The notes: generated by a model from the letters alone, not told the origin. A stretch of 64,000 nucleotides of DNA from Sphingomonas sp. UV9 (GCF_004101245.1 NZ_SCIN01000001.1:820784-884783), one strand, 5' to 3'; shown: positions 1 through 8,517, counted from the stretch's first letter. Made by a program: numbers and translations.

Positions 1-189
1 ATCTTCATGGTCGGGGACGGCTTGATCGGCCTGCTCCAGCCGCGCCGGCACGTCGATCTCTGGAAGGACGATGCGCTGGGTACCGAGAAGCTGGTCGCGC
101 CGTTCGTCGATCGCCCGGGTCGCCGCCGGCTCTACGCGGTAGTGCAGATCGCCGCGGGTCTCGCCTTGGCGGCGCGTCAGAAGCGATGA
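1..189 (+). CDS. Hypothetical membrane protein, 3' part
   Basis: The frame is open from the window edge to a TGA at 187-189 that overlaps the next ATG (ATGA), so it is probably co-translated with the cytochrome c gene. The visible 62 residues are mixed hydrophobic and basic and end in a short apolar segment (QIAAGLALAARQKR). An ATG lies at position 7, but the frame continues upstream, so the true start may be outside the window. I do not recognise a family. The opposite strand also has an open frame here, but the tight junction to the cytochrome favours the + strand. Confidence 0.45.
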   Translation: MFMVGDGLIGLLQPRRHVDLWKDDALGTEKLVAPFVDRPGRRRLYAVVQIAAGLALAARQKR

Positions 190-569
190 AGGCGGCGGGC
201 TGGATTCTGTTGGCGCTCGCGCTGGCCGGATGCGGCTCGGGTCCTGATGCCGCGAGCGACCAGATCGCGCACGGCAAGCGAGTCTTCCAGCGCTGCACCG
301 CGTGTCACACGATCGGCCAATATGCGACCGATACCGACGGCCCCAACCTCTACGGCGTGATGGGCGCGCCGATCGGCGAGCGGCGCACGCGCTTCTCGTA
401 CACCGCCGGGTTGAAGGCGCTCGGTGGCAATTGGGACAAGGAGCGCATGGACCAGTGGCTCGCCAACCCGCGTCGCATGGTGCCCGGCACGACGATGGCG
501 TTCGCGGGCCTCCCCGACCCGAAGGACCGCGCCGACGTCATCGCCTATCTATCGACGCAAGGGCCCTGA
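186..569 (+). CDS. Lipoprotein class I cytochrome c
   Basis: A 127-residue monoheme cytochrome c. The N-terminus is a lipoprotein signal peptide with lipobox LAGC near residue 16, so the protein is probably lipid-anchored on the periplasmic side. Haem attachment is CTACH near residue 38. The likely axial Met is in the MVPGTTMAF segment near residue 100, the arrangement seen in cytochrome c2/c550-type proteins. The C-terminal helix (ADVIAYLSTQ) is typical of the fold. It would carry electrons in the respiratory chain; the specific partners cannot be read from the context. It starts inside the stop codon of the upstream gene and ends 2 bp before the convergent antiporter gene. Confidence 0.88.
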   Translation: MKAAGWILLALALAGCGSGPDAASDQIAHGKRVFQRCTACHTIGQYATDTDGPNLYGVMGAPIGERRTRFSYTAGLKALGGNWDKERMDQWLANPRRMVPGTTMAFAGLPDPKDRADVIAYLSTQGP

Positions 570-571
570 AT

Positions 572-1696
572 TTACGGCACAACGGTGGTGAACAGATAGG
601 CGGCGAATATCACGAGGTGGACGACCCCCTGCAACACCGTCGTCCGCCCGGTGCCGAGGGACAGCGTGGCCACGAACAGCGACAGCGCGAGCAGCGTCAT
701 GCTCTTCGCATCGATGCCGAGCGCGATCGGCAGGTCGAGCACCAGCGACACGATCGCGACGCTGGGGATGGTCAGCCCGATCGTCGCCAGCGCAGAGCCG
801 AGCGCGAGGTTGAGGCTGGTCTGCAACCGGTTGCGCCGTGCCGACTTGTAGGCGGCGAGGCTTTCCGGCGCGAGCACCAGCGCGGCGATCACGACGCCGA
901 CCACGGTCAGCGGCAGGCCCGCGCCGATCACTGCCGCCTCGATCGTCGGCGACAGCGTCTTGGCGAGCAGCACCACCGAGACGAGCGCGACCAGCAGCGC
1001 CGCGAACGCGATCCCCGTCGCGCAACCCGAGGGGGGCGCCGCGTGATCGTCCTTGTCGTCGGTCGCCGGCAGGAAATACTCGCGGTGGCGCACGGTCTGC
1101 ACCAGCACGAAGGTGCCGTAGAGGATGAACGACACGACCGCGACGAACAGCAATTGCGAGGGCGCATAGGTCGGCCCGGGCGTCGACAGCGTGTAGTTCG
1201 GCAGGATCAGCGACAGCACCGCCATCGCCGCGAGCACGCCCAAGGCGGCGCTCGTCCCGGTCTGCGTGAAGCGCTGTTCGTGATGCCGCACCGCGCCCGC
1301 GAGCAGGCAGAAGCCGATGATGAAATTGAGGATGATCATGATCGCCGCGAACACCGTGTCTCGCGCCAGGGCGGTCGCATCCCCGGCATCGGAGAGCATG
1401 AGCGAGACGATCAGCGACACCTCGATCACCGTGACCGCGATCGCCAGTACGAGCGTCCCGAACGGCTCGCCGACCTTGTGCGCGATCACCTCGGCGTGGT
1501 GGACCGCAGCGAGCACGCTGCCGATCAGCACGACGACGGCGGCGACGGTGCCGATCACGCCCAGTTTGGCGAGCCCGACCAGCACCGCCAGAAGCCCAAG
1601 CGCCGGCGCGATCAGAGTCCAGACGGGGAGCGCCAGACGGTCGGGCATCGTCTCTGCCCCGTGGTCGTTCGGTCGTTCGGTCGCTTCTATCGTCAT
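572..1696 (-). CDS. chaA: Calcium:proton antiporter, ChaA type
   Basis: A 374-residue polytopic inner-membrane protein with about 11 predicted transmembrane segments. The first alpha repeat holds the exchanger signature around GEPFGTLVLAIAVTVIEVS, with the acidic residues needed for cation binding; the second repeat contains LVLAPESLAA. This is the Ca2+/cation antiporter (CaCA) superfamily, ChaA branch, which exports Ca2+ (or Na+/K+) in exchange for protons. I chose the ATG at 1696 because GGAGA lies 4 to 5 bases upstream; an ATG 12 codons earlier lacks such a site. Monocistronic and convergent with the cytochrome gene. Confidence 0.87.
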   Translation of the reverse strand: MTIEATERPNDHGAETMPDRLALPVWTLIAPALGLLAVLVGLAKLGVIGTVAAVVVLIGSVLAAVHHAEVIAHKVGEPFGTLVLAIAVTVIEVSLIVSLMLSDAGDATALARDTVFAAIMIILNFIIGFCLLAGAVRHHEQRFTQTGTSAALGVLAAMAVLSLILPNYTLSTPGPTYAPSQLLFVAVVSFILYGTFVLVQTVRHREYFLPATDDKDDHAAPPSGCATGIAFAALLVALVSVVLLAKTLSPTIEAAVIGAGLPLTVVGVVIAALVLAPESLAAYKSARRNRLQTSLNLALGSALATIGLTIPSVAIVSLVLDLPIALGIDAKSMTLLALSLFVATLSLGTGRTTVLQGVVHLVIFAAYLFTTVVP

Positions 1697-1922
1697 GCAG
1701 TCTCCTTCGTTCCGCTTGAACAACGAATGCATGATGGCGGGTTTGGGTCCGTTAAGGCGCGGTTGCCGACGGGTGGCGATCGGCTAAGCTTGCGGCACGC
1801 TGTCGTCCGAGCTCCGCCGAACGCTCGCGATGACGATCGACGTTTTGCAAGGCGCGCGTCTTAGCCGCTTCCTGAACTGTCCCACGCGGCAAGGGCCGGG
1901 CGGGGTTCTTGCCAAGCTACAT

Positions 1923-2006
1923 CCGTCATCCTGACGAGAGTCAGGATTCAGAGCTACGACTGCCGTCTTACTTTACCCTGGGTCCTGACTTTCGTCAGGA
2001 TGACGG
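1923..2006. repeat. Palindromic intergenic repeat, family D pair
   Basis: Two inverted arms, 1923-1946 and 1983-2006, each built on CCGTCATCCTGAC or its complement and each itself a short hairpin. A single-arm version occurs at 60556-60584. Together with the clpX terminator this accounts for most of the roughly 400-bp gap between the antiporter and clpX; I see no gene in the rest. Confidence 0.75.
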
Positions 2007-2048
2007 AGGGGGTTTTGCGACGGCCTTCCCCCCTCTCCTTCTCCCAAA

Positions 2049-2080
2049 CGAAAAAGGGCGCCGATCGCTCGACGCCCTTT
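2049..2080 (-). terminator. Rho-independent terminator after clpX
   Basis: Read on the minus strand, AAAGGGCG and CGCCCTTT form an 8-bp stem (2053-2060 with 2073-2080) followed by a T run (TTTTTCG). It starts about 25 bases past the clpX stop codon. Confidence 0.75.
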
Positions 2081-2104
2081 CCCGTATCCTAATCCAGCAG
2101 AGCC

Positions 2105-3370
2105 TTACGCGGCGTCGCCGGTCTTCTTCTTCTCGGCATAGACGCGGATCGGTTCCTTGCGGCCTTCGATCACGTCCTTGTCGATCATTACCTCGTCGAC
2201 GCCGTCCATGCCGGGCAGGTCGAACATCGTGTCGAGCAGGATGCTCTCCAGGATCGAGCGCAGCCCGCGCGCGCCGGTCTTGCGTTCGATGCCCTTCTTG
2301 GCGACCGAGACGAGAGCGTCGTCAGTAAAGCCGAGCGCGACGTCCTCCATCTCGAACAGCTTCTGGTACTGCTTGACCAGCGCGTTCTTCGGTTCCTTCA
2401 GGATCTTCACCAGCGCGTCGACGTCGAGGTCTTCGAGCGTCGCGATCACCGGCAAGCGACCGACGAACTCGGGAATAAGCCCGAACTTCAGCAGATCCTC
2501 AGGCTCGACCGACTTCAGCGTTTCGCCCGTCTTGCGCTCATCAGGCCCTGCGACATACGCGCCAAACCCGATCGACTTGCCCTGGAGACGGTCGCCGATG
2601 ATCTTCTCGAGACCCGAGAACGCACCGCCGCAGATGAACAGGATGTTGGTCGTATCCACCTGCAGGAATTCCTGCTGCGGATGCTTGCGGCCACCCTGTG
2701 GTGGCACCGACGCGGTGGTGCCCTCCATCAGCTTGAGCAACGCCTGCTGCACGCCTTCGCCCGACACATCGCGCGTGATCGACGGGTTCTCGGCTTTCCG
2801 CGAAATCTTGTCGATCTCGTCGATATACACGATCCCGCGCTGCGCCCGCTCGACATTGTAGTCGGACGCCTGGAGCAGCTTGAGGATGATGTTCTCGACA
2901 TCCTCGCCGACATAGCCCGCCTCGGTCAGCGTCGTCGCATCAGCCATCGTGAACGGCACGTCGAGGATGCGGGCGAGCGTCTGCGCGAGCAGCGTCTTGC
3001 CGCAACCGGTCGGCCCGACCAGCAGGATGTTCGACTTCGACAGTTCGACATCGGCACCCTTGGCGCCGTGGTTGAGCCGCTTGTAATGGTTGTGGACCGC
3101 CACCGACAGGACGCGCTTGGCGCGCTTCTGGCCGATCACGTAGTCGTCGAGGACGTCGCAGATTTCCTGCGGCGTGGGCACGCCGCCATCCTTCTTGGAC
3201 ACCAAGGCCGACTTCGTTTCCTCACGGATGATGTCGTTGCAAAGTTCGACGCACTCGTCGCAGATGAACACGGTTGGACCCGCGATCAGCTTGCGCACCT
3301 CATGCTGCGACTTGCCGCAGAACGAGCAATAGAGGGTGCTCTTCGAATCGCCACCGCTCAGCTTCGTCAT
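2105..3370 (-). CDS. clpX: ATP-dependent Clp protease ATP-binding subunit ClpX
   Basis: A 421-residue AAA+ unfoldase that feeds substrates to ClpP. The N-terminal zinc-binding domain shows CSFC near residues 16-19 and CDEC near residues 38-41. Walker A is GPTGCGKT near residue 120, Walker B is VYIDEIDK near residue 182, the pore loop GYVGED is at about 152, and sensor 2 lies in KTGARGLRS near residue 365. Length and domain order are normal. It lies 123 bp downstream of clpP on the same strand, the usual clpP-clpX order, and ends in its own terminator. Confidence 0.98.
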   Translation of the reverse strand: MTKLSGGDSKSTLYCSFCGKSQHEVRKLIAGPTVFICDECVELCNDIIREETKSALVSKKDGGVPTPQEICDVLDDYVIGQKRAKRVLSVAVHNHYKRLNHGAKGADVELSKSNILLVGPTGCGKTLLAQTLARILDVPFTMADATTLTEAGYVGEDVENIILKLLQASDYNVERAQRGIVYIDEIDKISRKAENPSITRDVSGEGVQQALLKLMEGTTASVPPQGGRKHPQQEFLQVDTTNILFICGGAFSGLEKIIGDRLQGKSIGFGAYVAGPDERKTGETLKSVEPEDLLKFGLIPEFVGRLPVIATLEDLDVDALVKILKEPKNALVKQYQKLFEMEDVALGFTDDALVSVAKKGIERKTGARGLRSILESILLDTMFDLPGMDGVDEVMIDKDVIEGRKEPIRVYAEKKKTGDAA

Positions 3371-3493
3371 TCAATCACCTCTCGCGCATGTCGGTGCACG
3401 TGCCGTTTCCGGGGCCACTACCGTAACGCGCCCCGGAGTTCCTTCAATCAAATAAACCCGCTTGGCGTACGATTCGCCTTACGCGGGCCTCGG

Positions 3494-4183
3494 TCAGGCC
3501 GGCTTGGTCGTATCGTCTGCCACGGCGGGGCGCTTGTCGAACACCTCGTCGACCAGACCGAAGCTCTTGGCTTCCTCAGCTTCGAGGAAGGTGTCGCGGT
3601 CCATCTTGCGCTCGATCTCCTCGATCGGCTGACCGGTGTACTTGGCGTACAGCTCGTTCATCCGCTTGCGGATGCGCAGGATCTCGCGCGCCTGAATCTC
3701 GATGTCGCTCGCCATGCCCTGTGCGCCGCCCGATGGCTGGTGGATCATGATCCGTGCATTGGTCATCGCGACCCGCATGCCGGGCTCGCCCGATGCGAGC
3801 AGGAAGCTGCCCATCGACGCCGCCTGGCCGACACAGACCGTGCCGACGCGCGGCCGGATGTACTGCATCGTGTCATGGATCGCCATGCCCGCCGTGACGA
3901 CACCGCCCGGCGAGTTGATGTACATAAAGATGTCCTTCTTCGGGTTCTCGGACTCGAGGAAGAGCAGCTGCGCGGTGATCAGCGAGGCCATGCCGTCCTC
4001 GACGCCGCCGGTCACGAAGATGATGCGCTCGCGCAGGAGGCGCGAGAAGATGTCGAACGAGCGCTCGCCGCGGTTCGACTGCTCGATGACGATGGGAACC
4101 AGGCCTGCTTGCGTCTGCTGCAGGCCGAGCCCGGCGCTGGCCAACGGGCTCGCGAAATCGCCGGTCTCGAACGGATTGTGCAT
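3494..4183 (-). CDS. clpP: ATP-dependent Clp protease proteolytic subunit ClpP
   Basis: A 229-residue serine protease that forms the tetradecameric chamber of ClpXP/ClpAP. The catalytic Ser is in GQAASMG (about residue 123) and the His in IMIHQP (about residue 148); the catalytic Asp lies further on in the MDRDTF segment. The start at 4183 (MHNPFETG) gives the normal family length; the frame stays open upstream to 4252 but those residues do not look like ClpP. The N-terminal 25 residues are a variable propeptide-like region. Possible sigma-32 promoter elements lie just upstream (4214-4244). Confidence 0.97.
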   Translation of the reverse strand: MHNPFETGDFASPLASAGLGLQQTQAGLVPIVIEQSNRGERSFDIFSRLLRERIIFVTGGVEDGMASLITAQLLFLESENPKKDIFMYINSPGGVVTAGMAIHDTMQYIRPRVGTVCVGQAASMGSFLLASGEPGMRVAMTNARIMIHQPSGGAQGMASDIEIQAREILRIRKRMNELYAKYTGQPIEEIERKMDRDTFLEAEEAKSFGLVDEVFDKRPAVADDTTKPA

Positions 4184-4213
4184 GGAAATCTCTCTTATGC
4201 CCCAGTGAACCGC

Positions 4214-4244
4214 TAACATCGGCGGTCCGGAAGGGGAGTTCAAG
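4214..4244 (-). promoter_or_regulatory. Possible sigma-32 (RpoH) promoter of clpP
   Basis: On the minus strand CTTGAA (4244-4239) and CCGATGTTA (4222-4214) are separated by 16 bases and lie about 30 bases before the clpP ATG. This resembles the heat-shock consensus (CTTGAA, then CCCATNT-like) in sequence and position. rpoH itself is at 62.0 kb. The match is by eye and the -10 is imperfect. Confidence 0.35.
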
Positions 4245-4283
4245 CCCTTCACACCTCTCCCACCGAGGAGTGAGAGACGCTGA

Positions 4284-4312
4284 GCGATCCTGCCCCCGCC
4301 AAGGGGAGGATC
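4284..4312. repeat. Degenerate single arm of family C
   Basis: GATCCTGCCCCCGCCAAGGG then GAGGATC forms one hairpin resembling the core CTCCCCCGCCAGGGGGAG. Lies in the clpP-GT2 gap. Confidence 0.5.
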
Positions 4313-4336
4313 ACAAGAATCTAGTCGCGATCCGAC

Positions 4337-5263
4337 TTAGAGGCCCGGTGCGGGGTAGGCGAGGTACGCGAGGCGGCGGACTTCGCGGCGGCCTCTGACC
4401 ACCGTGTCGAGAATCAGGCCCGTGAAGACGTTGAGCGCGGCGAAGATGCCGAGGCCAGTGATCAGGATCGCGGTCGGGAAGCGCGGCACCTGGTGGATCT
4501 CGATATACGTCAGCACCAGCGGGATGCCGAGGATCAGCGCGAGCACCCCGAACACGCCGCCAATCACCCCGAAGAACCACAAGGGCCGCTCGATCCGGTA
4601 GAGCGTCATGATCGTGCGGAGGATGCGCCAGCCGTCGCCGTACGTGCTGAGCTTCGATTCGGAGCCTTCGGGACGCGCGTAATAGGGCGTCTCGACCTCG
4701 CCGATCGGCATCTTGAGTTCGAGCGCGTGAACGCTGATCTCGGTCTCGATCTCGAACCCGGCCGACAGCGAGGGGAAACTCTTCACGAACCGCCGTGAGA
4801 ACACCCGGTAACCTGATAGAATGTCGGTGAAACTCCGCCCGAACAGGCGCGCGAGCATGCCGGTGAGCAGCGCGTTGCCGAACCGGTGGCCGCGGCGATA
4901 GGCGAGCTCGATCTGGCTGATGCGCGAGCCGACGACCATGTCGAGCTGCTCGTCGAGGACACGCTTGACCAAGTTCGGTGCGGAGGCCGCGTCGTAGGTC
5001 GCGTCGCCGTCCGCCATGACATAGATGTCGGCATCGATATCGGCGAACATGCGGCGGACGACGGCGCCCTTGCCCTGGATGCGCTCGGTCCTGACGACGG
5101 CGCCAGCGGCGCGCGCGACCTCGATCGTGCGGTCGGCGCTGTTGTTGTCGTAGACGTAGATGATGGCGCTCGGCAGCGCTTCGCGGAACCCGGCGATCGT
5201 CTGCGCGATCGCGGCTTCCTCGTTGTAGCAGGGGAGCAGGACGGCGATTCTCGGTTCGGTCAT
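4337..5263 (-). CDS. GT2 family glycosyltransferase, DPM1/GtrB-like
   Basis: A 308-residue inverting GT-A glycosyltransferase. The N-terminal catalytic domain begins VLLPCYNEE, contains VYDNNSADRT, and has the metal/sugar-nucleotide motif MADGDATYD near residue 85. The domain ends near residue 220 and is followed by two hydrophobic segments (about 230-252 and 265-288), an anchor seen in dolichyl/undecaprenyl-phosphate sugar transferases. It probably makes a lipid-phosphate-linked sugar at the inner membrane for cell-surface glycan. Monocistronic between repeat-bearing gaps; the sugar cannot be deduced. Confidence 0.88.
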   Translation of the reverse strand: MTEPRIAVLLPCYNEEAAIAQTIAGFREALPSAIIYVYDNNSADRTIEVARAAGAVVRTERIQGKGAVVRRMFADIDADIYVMADGDATYDAASAPNLVKRVLDEQLDMVVGSRISQIELAYRRGHRFGNALLTGMLARLFGRSFTDILSGYRVFSRRFVKSFPSLSAGFEIETEISVHALELKMPIGEVETPYYARPEGSESKLSTYGDGWRILRTIMTLYRIERPLWFFGVIGGVFGVLALILGIPLVLTYIEIHQVPRFPTAILITGLGIFAALNVFTGLILDTVVRGRREVRRLAYLAYPAPGL

Positions 5264-5316
5264 GCCCTGTCCTCAGTATCAAAAACGACGCGCCGGCCGC
5301 ATCGCCCAGAACGCAC

Positions 5317-5416
5317 GTCCCCGGCGGAGGCCGAGGCCCAACTGGGAAAGGCCCATAACGGAGCTTTGCGGCTCGTTACAGCTACCTTTCCAATCGGGCC
5401 CCGGCCTCTGTCGGGG
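5317..5416. repeat. Palindromic intergenic repeat, family A
   Basis: Inverted arms built on CCCCGGCGGAGGCC and GGCCCCGGCCTCTGTCGGGG flank a central segment with CCCAACTGGGAAAGG and its imperfect complement CCTTTCCAATCGGG. Similar elements are at 8518, 17666 and 27954. Confidence 0.75.
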
Positions 5417-5430
5417 AAGTGCCCCTTTTA

Positions 5431-5480
5431 CGGGTCGTACAGTGCGACCCGTCACCCCGGACCAGGCCTGGGGTGACGGG
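5431..5480 (-). repeat. Double hairpin downstream of trigger factor gene
   Basis: Two adjacent inverted repeats: CGGGTCG paired with CGACCCG (about 5431-5450), and CCCGTCACCCC paired with GGGGTGACGGG (5448-5480). They sit within 10 bases of the tig stop codon and could act as transcript-end structures, although no T run follows. Confidence 0.5.
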
Positions 5481-5487
5481 GAAGGCG

Positions 5488-7146
5488 TTACGCCTCGGTC
5501 TTGGTCGCCGCCTTCTTGGCAGCGGGCTTCTTCGCGGCGGGCTTCTTCGCCGGTGCGTCGGCGGCTTCGGTGCCCTCTGCGTTCTCGGCAGCGACCGGCG
5601 ACGATTCCGTCACGGCCGTCTCGGCTTCGACAGGGGCCGCCTTCTTTTTGGCAGGCGCCTTCTTGGCGGGCTTGGCGTCTTCCGCCGCATCCGAAGCAGG
5701 CGCCTCTTCCGTCACGGCCGCGTCGTCGGCAGGCGCTGCCTTCTTCTTGGCAGCAGCCTTCTTCTTCGGCTTGTGGTTGTCGTGATCATGCGTGTGCGTG
5801 CCGCTGGCGAACCCGTCCTCGCTCTCGATCGCAGCCTCGAGCTCCTCGCGCGTGGCGTCGCGGTCGGTGATCTCGGCCTTCTCGAACAGGAAGTCGACGA
5901 CCTTGTCCTCGTACAGCGGCGCACGCAGCTGGGCGGCCGCCATCGGCTCCTGCTGGATGTACTGCATGAACTGCTGACGCTGCTCGGCCGGATACTGCTG
6001 CGCTGCCTGCGCCATCAGACGCTGCATTTCCTGGTTGGAAACCTCGACGCCGTTCGCCTGGCCGATTTCTGACAGGAGCAGGCCGAGGCGCACGCGACGC
6101 TCGGCGATCTTGCGGTAATCGTCACGCTCGCCTTCCATCTCCGCCATCGCGGCCTCGGGATCGGCCTCGTGCGTGGCTTCGTGCTGGAGCTGCGACCAGA
6201 TCTGGTTGAACTCGGCTTCGACCATCGACGGCGGCACTTCGAAGTCGTGACCCTCGGCAAGCTGGTCGAGCAGCTTGCGCTTCATGTGCGTGCGCGTGAG
6301 GCCGTTATGCTCCTGCTCGATCTGACCCTTGAGCAGGCCCGTGAGCTGCTCGAGGCTCTCGAGACCCAGCGACTTGGCCAGATCCTCGTCGATCTTGCTC
6401 TCGCCTGTGGTCTTCACCGACTTGACGGTGATGTCGAACGTGGCCGGCTGGCCCGCGAGCGACTTCTCCTGATACTCCTCGGGGAAGGTCACGTTCAGGA
6501 CCTTGTCGTCGCCGGTCTTCACGCCGACAAGCTGATCCTCGAAGCCGGGGATCAGGCGACCCGAACCGAGCTCGACGCCCATGTCGGTGCCCGTGCCGCC
6601 GTCGAACGCGACGCCATCAGCGGTCTTGCCGACGAAATCGACGGTGACGAGGTCACCCATGGCCGCGACATAATCGTCAGCGGCGTCGTCCCACTTCTTC
6701 TGCTGGTCGGCGAACTTCTGGAGCTGCTCGGTGACGGCCTCGTCGGCGACGGGCACGGTCAGGCGCTCGAGCTTGATACCGTCGATCGCGGGTGCGGGGA
6801 CCTGCGGGAGGACCTCCATCTCGACCTTGACGACCGCGTCCTTGCCGATGTCATAGCCGTCTTCCAGCTCGACCGACGGCTGCATCGCGGGGCGAAGCTG
6901 CTTTTCGGCGACGAGCGTCTGGACGCCTTCCTGGATGGCGGCGTTCACCGCGTCCTGCGTCAGCGCGGGACCGTGCATCTTGCGGATGAGGTTCGCCGGC
7001 ACCTTGCCCGGACGGAAGCCCGGCATCTTCATCTGCGGCGCCAGGCGCTTCAGTTCGACATCGACCTTCGCATCGATATCCTTCGCGGTGATGGTGAGCG
7101 TGTAGGCGCGCTTGAGGCCCTCGTTCAACGTCTCGACAGTCTGCAT
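5488..7146 (-). CDS. tig: Trigger factor with Lys/Ala-rich C-terminal extension
   Basis: Ribosome-associated chaperone and peptidyl-prolyl isomerase. Residues 1-115 are the ribosome-binding domain, including the signature GFRPGKVP. Residues of about 155-240 are the FKBP-like PPIase domain (DLVTVDFVGK, GFEDQLVG). Helical arms follow to about residue 430. The protein is 552 residues, roughly 110 longer than usual; the extra C-terminus is low-complexity with repeated KKKAA, KKPAAKK and APAKK blocks separated by acidic stretches, like histone H1-type tails. The start at 7146 (MQTVETLNEG) matches the family; the frame runs on upstream through the tRNA complement. An AAAGG lies before the start. 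Confidence 0.95.
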   Translation of the reverse strand: MQTVETLNEGLKRAYTLTITAKDIDAKVDVELKRLAPQMKMPGFRPGKVPANLIRKMHGPALTQDAVNAAIQEGVQTLVAEKQLRPAMQPSVELEDGYDIGKDAVVKVEMEVLPQVPAPAIDGIKLERLTVPVADEAVTEQLQKFADQQKKWDDAADDYVAAMGDLVTVDFVGKTADGVAFDGGTGTDMGVELGSGRLIPGFEDQLVGVKTGDDKVLNVTFPEEYQEKSLAGQPATFDITVKSVKTTGESKIDEDLAKSLGLESLEQLTGLLKGQIEQEHNGLTRTHMKRKLLDQLAEGHDFEVPPSMVEAEFNQIWSQLQHEATHEADPEAAMAEMEGERDDYRKIAERRVRLGLLLSEIGQANGVEVSNQEMQRLMAQAAQQYPAEQRQQFMQYIQQEPMAAAQLRAPLYEDKVVDFLFEKAEITDRDATREELEAAIESEDGFASGTHTHDHDNHKPKKKAAAKKKAAPADDAAVTEEAPASDAAEDAKPAKKAPAKKKAAPVEAETAVTESSPVAAENAEGTEAADAPAKKPAAKKPAAKKAATKTEA

Positions 7147-7215
7147 GTCCGGCCTTTGTCTAAAAGAGCATTCGGGAAAAATTCGTCTGGGTGTCGCCCC
7201 GCCCGAGCGGCGGAG

Positions 7216-7300
7216 TGGTGCGGGCGAAGGGACTCGAACCCCCACATCTTGCGATGGCAGGACCTAAACCTGCTGCGTCTACCAGTTCCGCCACGCCCGC
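7216..7300 (-). tRNA. tRNA-Leu (anticodon UAG)
   Basis: On the minus strand the gene begins GCGGGCG, which pairs with CGCCCGC at the 3' end. The anticodon stem GCAGG/CCTGC encloses loop TTTAGGT, giving anticodon UAG (codon CUA). The T-arm is GGGGGTTCGAGTCCCT. The long variable arm expected of tRNA-Leu is present, and the 3' CCA is encoded (7216-7218). Length is 85 nt. Confidence 0.97.
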
Positions 7301-7422
7301 ACAGGACATCGCCGTAGCGGGCGCGTCTATACCAACGTTGTATGCCGGGGCAAGCACGCAAGGCAATACGTGGGCAACTACACGGGATCGCACGCGTTGA
7401 TGCGGAAGAAGGAGAGAGCATC

Positions 7423-7578
7423 ATGGCTACCCAACCCCCCGCAGAATTCCCGACGCCCTCGTCGCCTGCCGAGCCGACGACGCCACCGCCGGAGTTTAAT
7501 CCGCCCGCGCCCGACGTCGACTATCCCGATCCGAGCGGACCCTCGACCGACCCCACGCCCATCCAGCCGGAGGTGTGA
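7423..7578 (+). CDS. Small proline-rich hypothetical protein
   Basis: A 51-residue ORF preceded by GAAGGAGAGAGC, a strong ribosome-binding site 8 bases upstream. The product starts MATQPPAEF and is almost entirely Pro, Glu, Asp, Ser and Thr, with no predicted fold, signal peptide or cysteine. It ends 2 bases before the start of the next small ORF, so the two are probably one transcript. I do not recognise a family. The good RBS and the tight pairing are the reasons for calling it real. Confidence 0.55.
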   Translation: MATQPPAEFPTPSSPAEPTTPPPEFNPPAPDVDYPDPSGPSTDPTPIQPEV

Positions 7579-7580
7579 CG

Positions 7581-7799
7581 ATGAGTGATCCCCATGCCGG
7601 CACCAACCCGGAAACGCCGCCCGAGGATCGTGACGCAGACACGCGCAGCGACATCGAGCAGGCGGTGGAATCCCGTTCCGATGCGGTTGAGCGCGGCGAA
7701 GGCGGCGACGAACCCCAGACGTTTACCGATACCGGCATGCCGGACGGCGTCGGCGGCACCGGTGGCGTGACGAAAAATCAGGACGGCGACGCGCAATAA
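7581..7799 (+). CDS. Small acidic hypothetical protein
   Basis: A 72-residue, strongly acidic protein (many Asp, Glu, Gly and Thr) with no hydrophobic segment and no cysteine; probably disordered. The ATG at 7581 is preceded by GGAGGTGTGACG. A GTG at 7575 in the same frame is an alternative. It follows the proline-rich ORF by 2 bases. No family recognised. Confidence 0.55.
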   Translation: MSDPHAGTNPETPPEDRDADTRSDIEQAVESRSDAVERGEGGDEPQTFTDTGMPDGVGGTGGVTKNQDGDAQ

Positions 7800-7965
7800 G
7801 GTCGCGTCAGCAACCAGACAGGCGGGAGGCGGTATGCGATAACGCACCCCTCCCGCCAAACAGGACTCGACGATTCCCACGATCCCCACCTTTGCCGAGC
7901 ATCAGCACCTCTATCTCGGACTGGGCGCCCTCGTTCTGCTGCTGATCGTCGCGCAGCGCGTTCCC

Positions 7966-8499
7966 GTGATACGGTCGCTGGTGAACATCGTGACGACGCT
8001 CGCGCTCTTGGCCGTGTTGTTCGTGGCGATCGATCAGCGCCGCCAGTTCGATCCCTATATCGGCAAGATCGCGCGCTTCCTGAAGATCGAGGATCAGCAG
8101 GTCGTCGGTGGCGAGGTTCGGATCCGCATGGCGGCGGACGGGCATTTCTGGGCGCGCGCGACGATCGACGGCATCAGCCGCCGGTTGTTGATCGACAGCG
8201 GCGCGACGATCACCGCGATCTCGCAGCAGACGGCGGACGCGGCGCGGATCGATGCGAAGTCCAGCGTCGTGCCGATCGTGCTCCAGACCGCAAACGGATC
8301 GATCCCCGCGCAGACCGGCCGCATCCGCGAACTCAAGCTCGGCGCGATCGTCGCGCGCGACCTGCAGGTGGTGGTGTCGCCCGCGTTCGGCGAAACGAAC
8401 GTGCTCGGCATGAACTTCCTGTCGCGCCTCGCATCGTGGCGGGTCGAGGAGAATGTGCTGATTATGGTCCCGCACCATCCGCAGAAGGTGGACACGTAA
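7966..8499 (+). CDS. Membrane-anchored retropepsin-like aspartic protease
   Basis: The C-terminal domain (about residues 45-170) is a single-domain aspartyl protease of clan AA, the TIGR02281 type. It has the catalytic DSG in LLIDSGATITAIS and the GMNFLSRL segment that closes the fold. The N-terminus is a transmembrane segment (IVTTLALLAVLFVAI), so the protease probably faces the periplasm. The GTG at 7966 is the first conventional start. The same frame stays open back to 7843 and encodes another hydrophobic stretch, HLYLGLGALVLLLIVAQRVP, but has no ATG, GTG or TTG there, so the real start may be non-canonical and the protein longer. Confidence 0.8.
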   Translation: MIRSLVNIVTTLALLAVLFVAIDQRRQFDPYIGKIARFLKIEDQQVVGGEVRIRMAADGHFWARATIDGISRRLLIDSGATITAISQQTADAARIDAKSSVVPIVLQTANGSIPAQTGRIRELKLGAIVARDLQVVVSPAFGETNVLGMNFLSRLASWRVEENVLIMVPHHPQKVDT

Positions 8500-8517
8500 C
8501 GCTTCCGACGGGAACTC

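Noticed and set aside
302..1864. 520-codon open frame on the + strand
   Set aside because: It overlaps the cytochrome gene and is antisense to the antiporter; the translation is Arg/His/Gln-rich low complexity, typical of shadow frames in GC-rich DNA.
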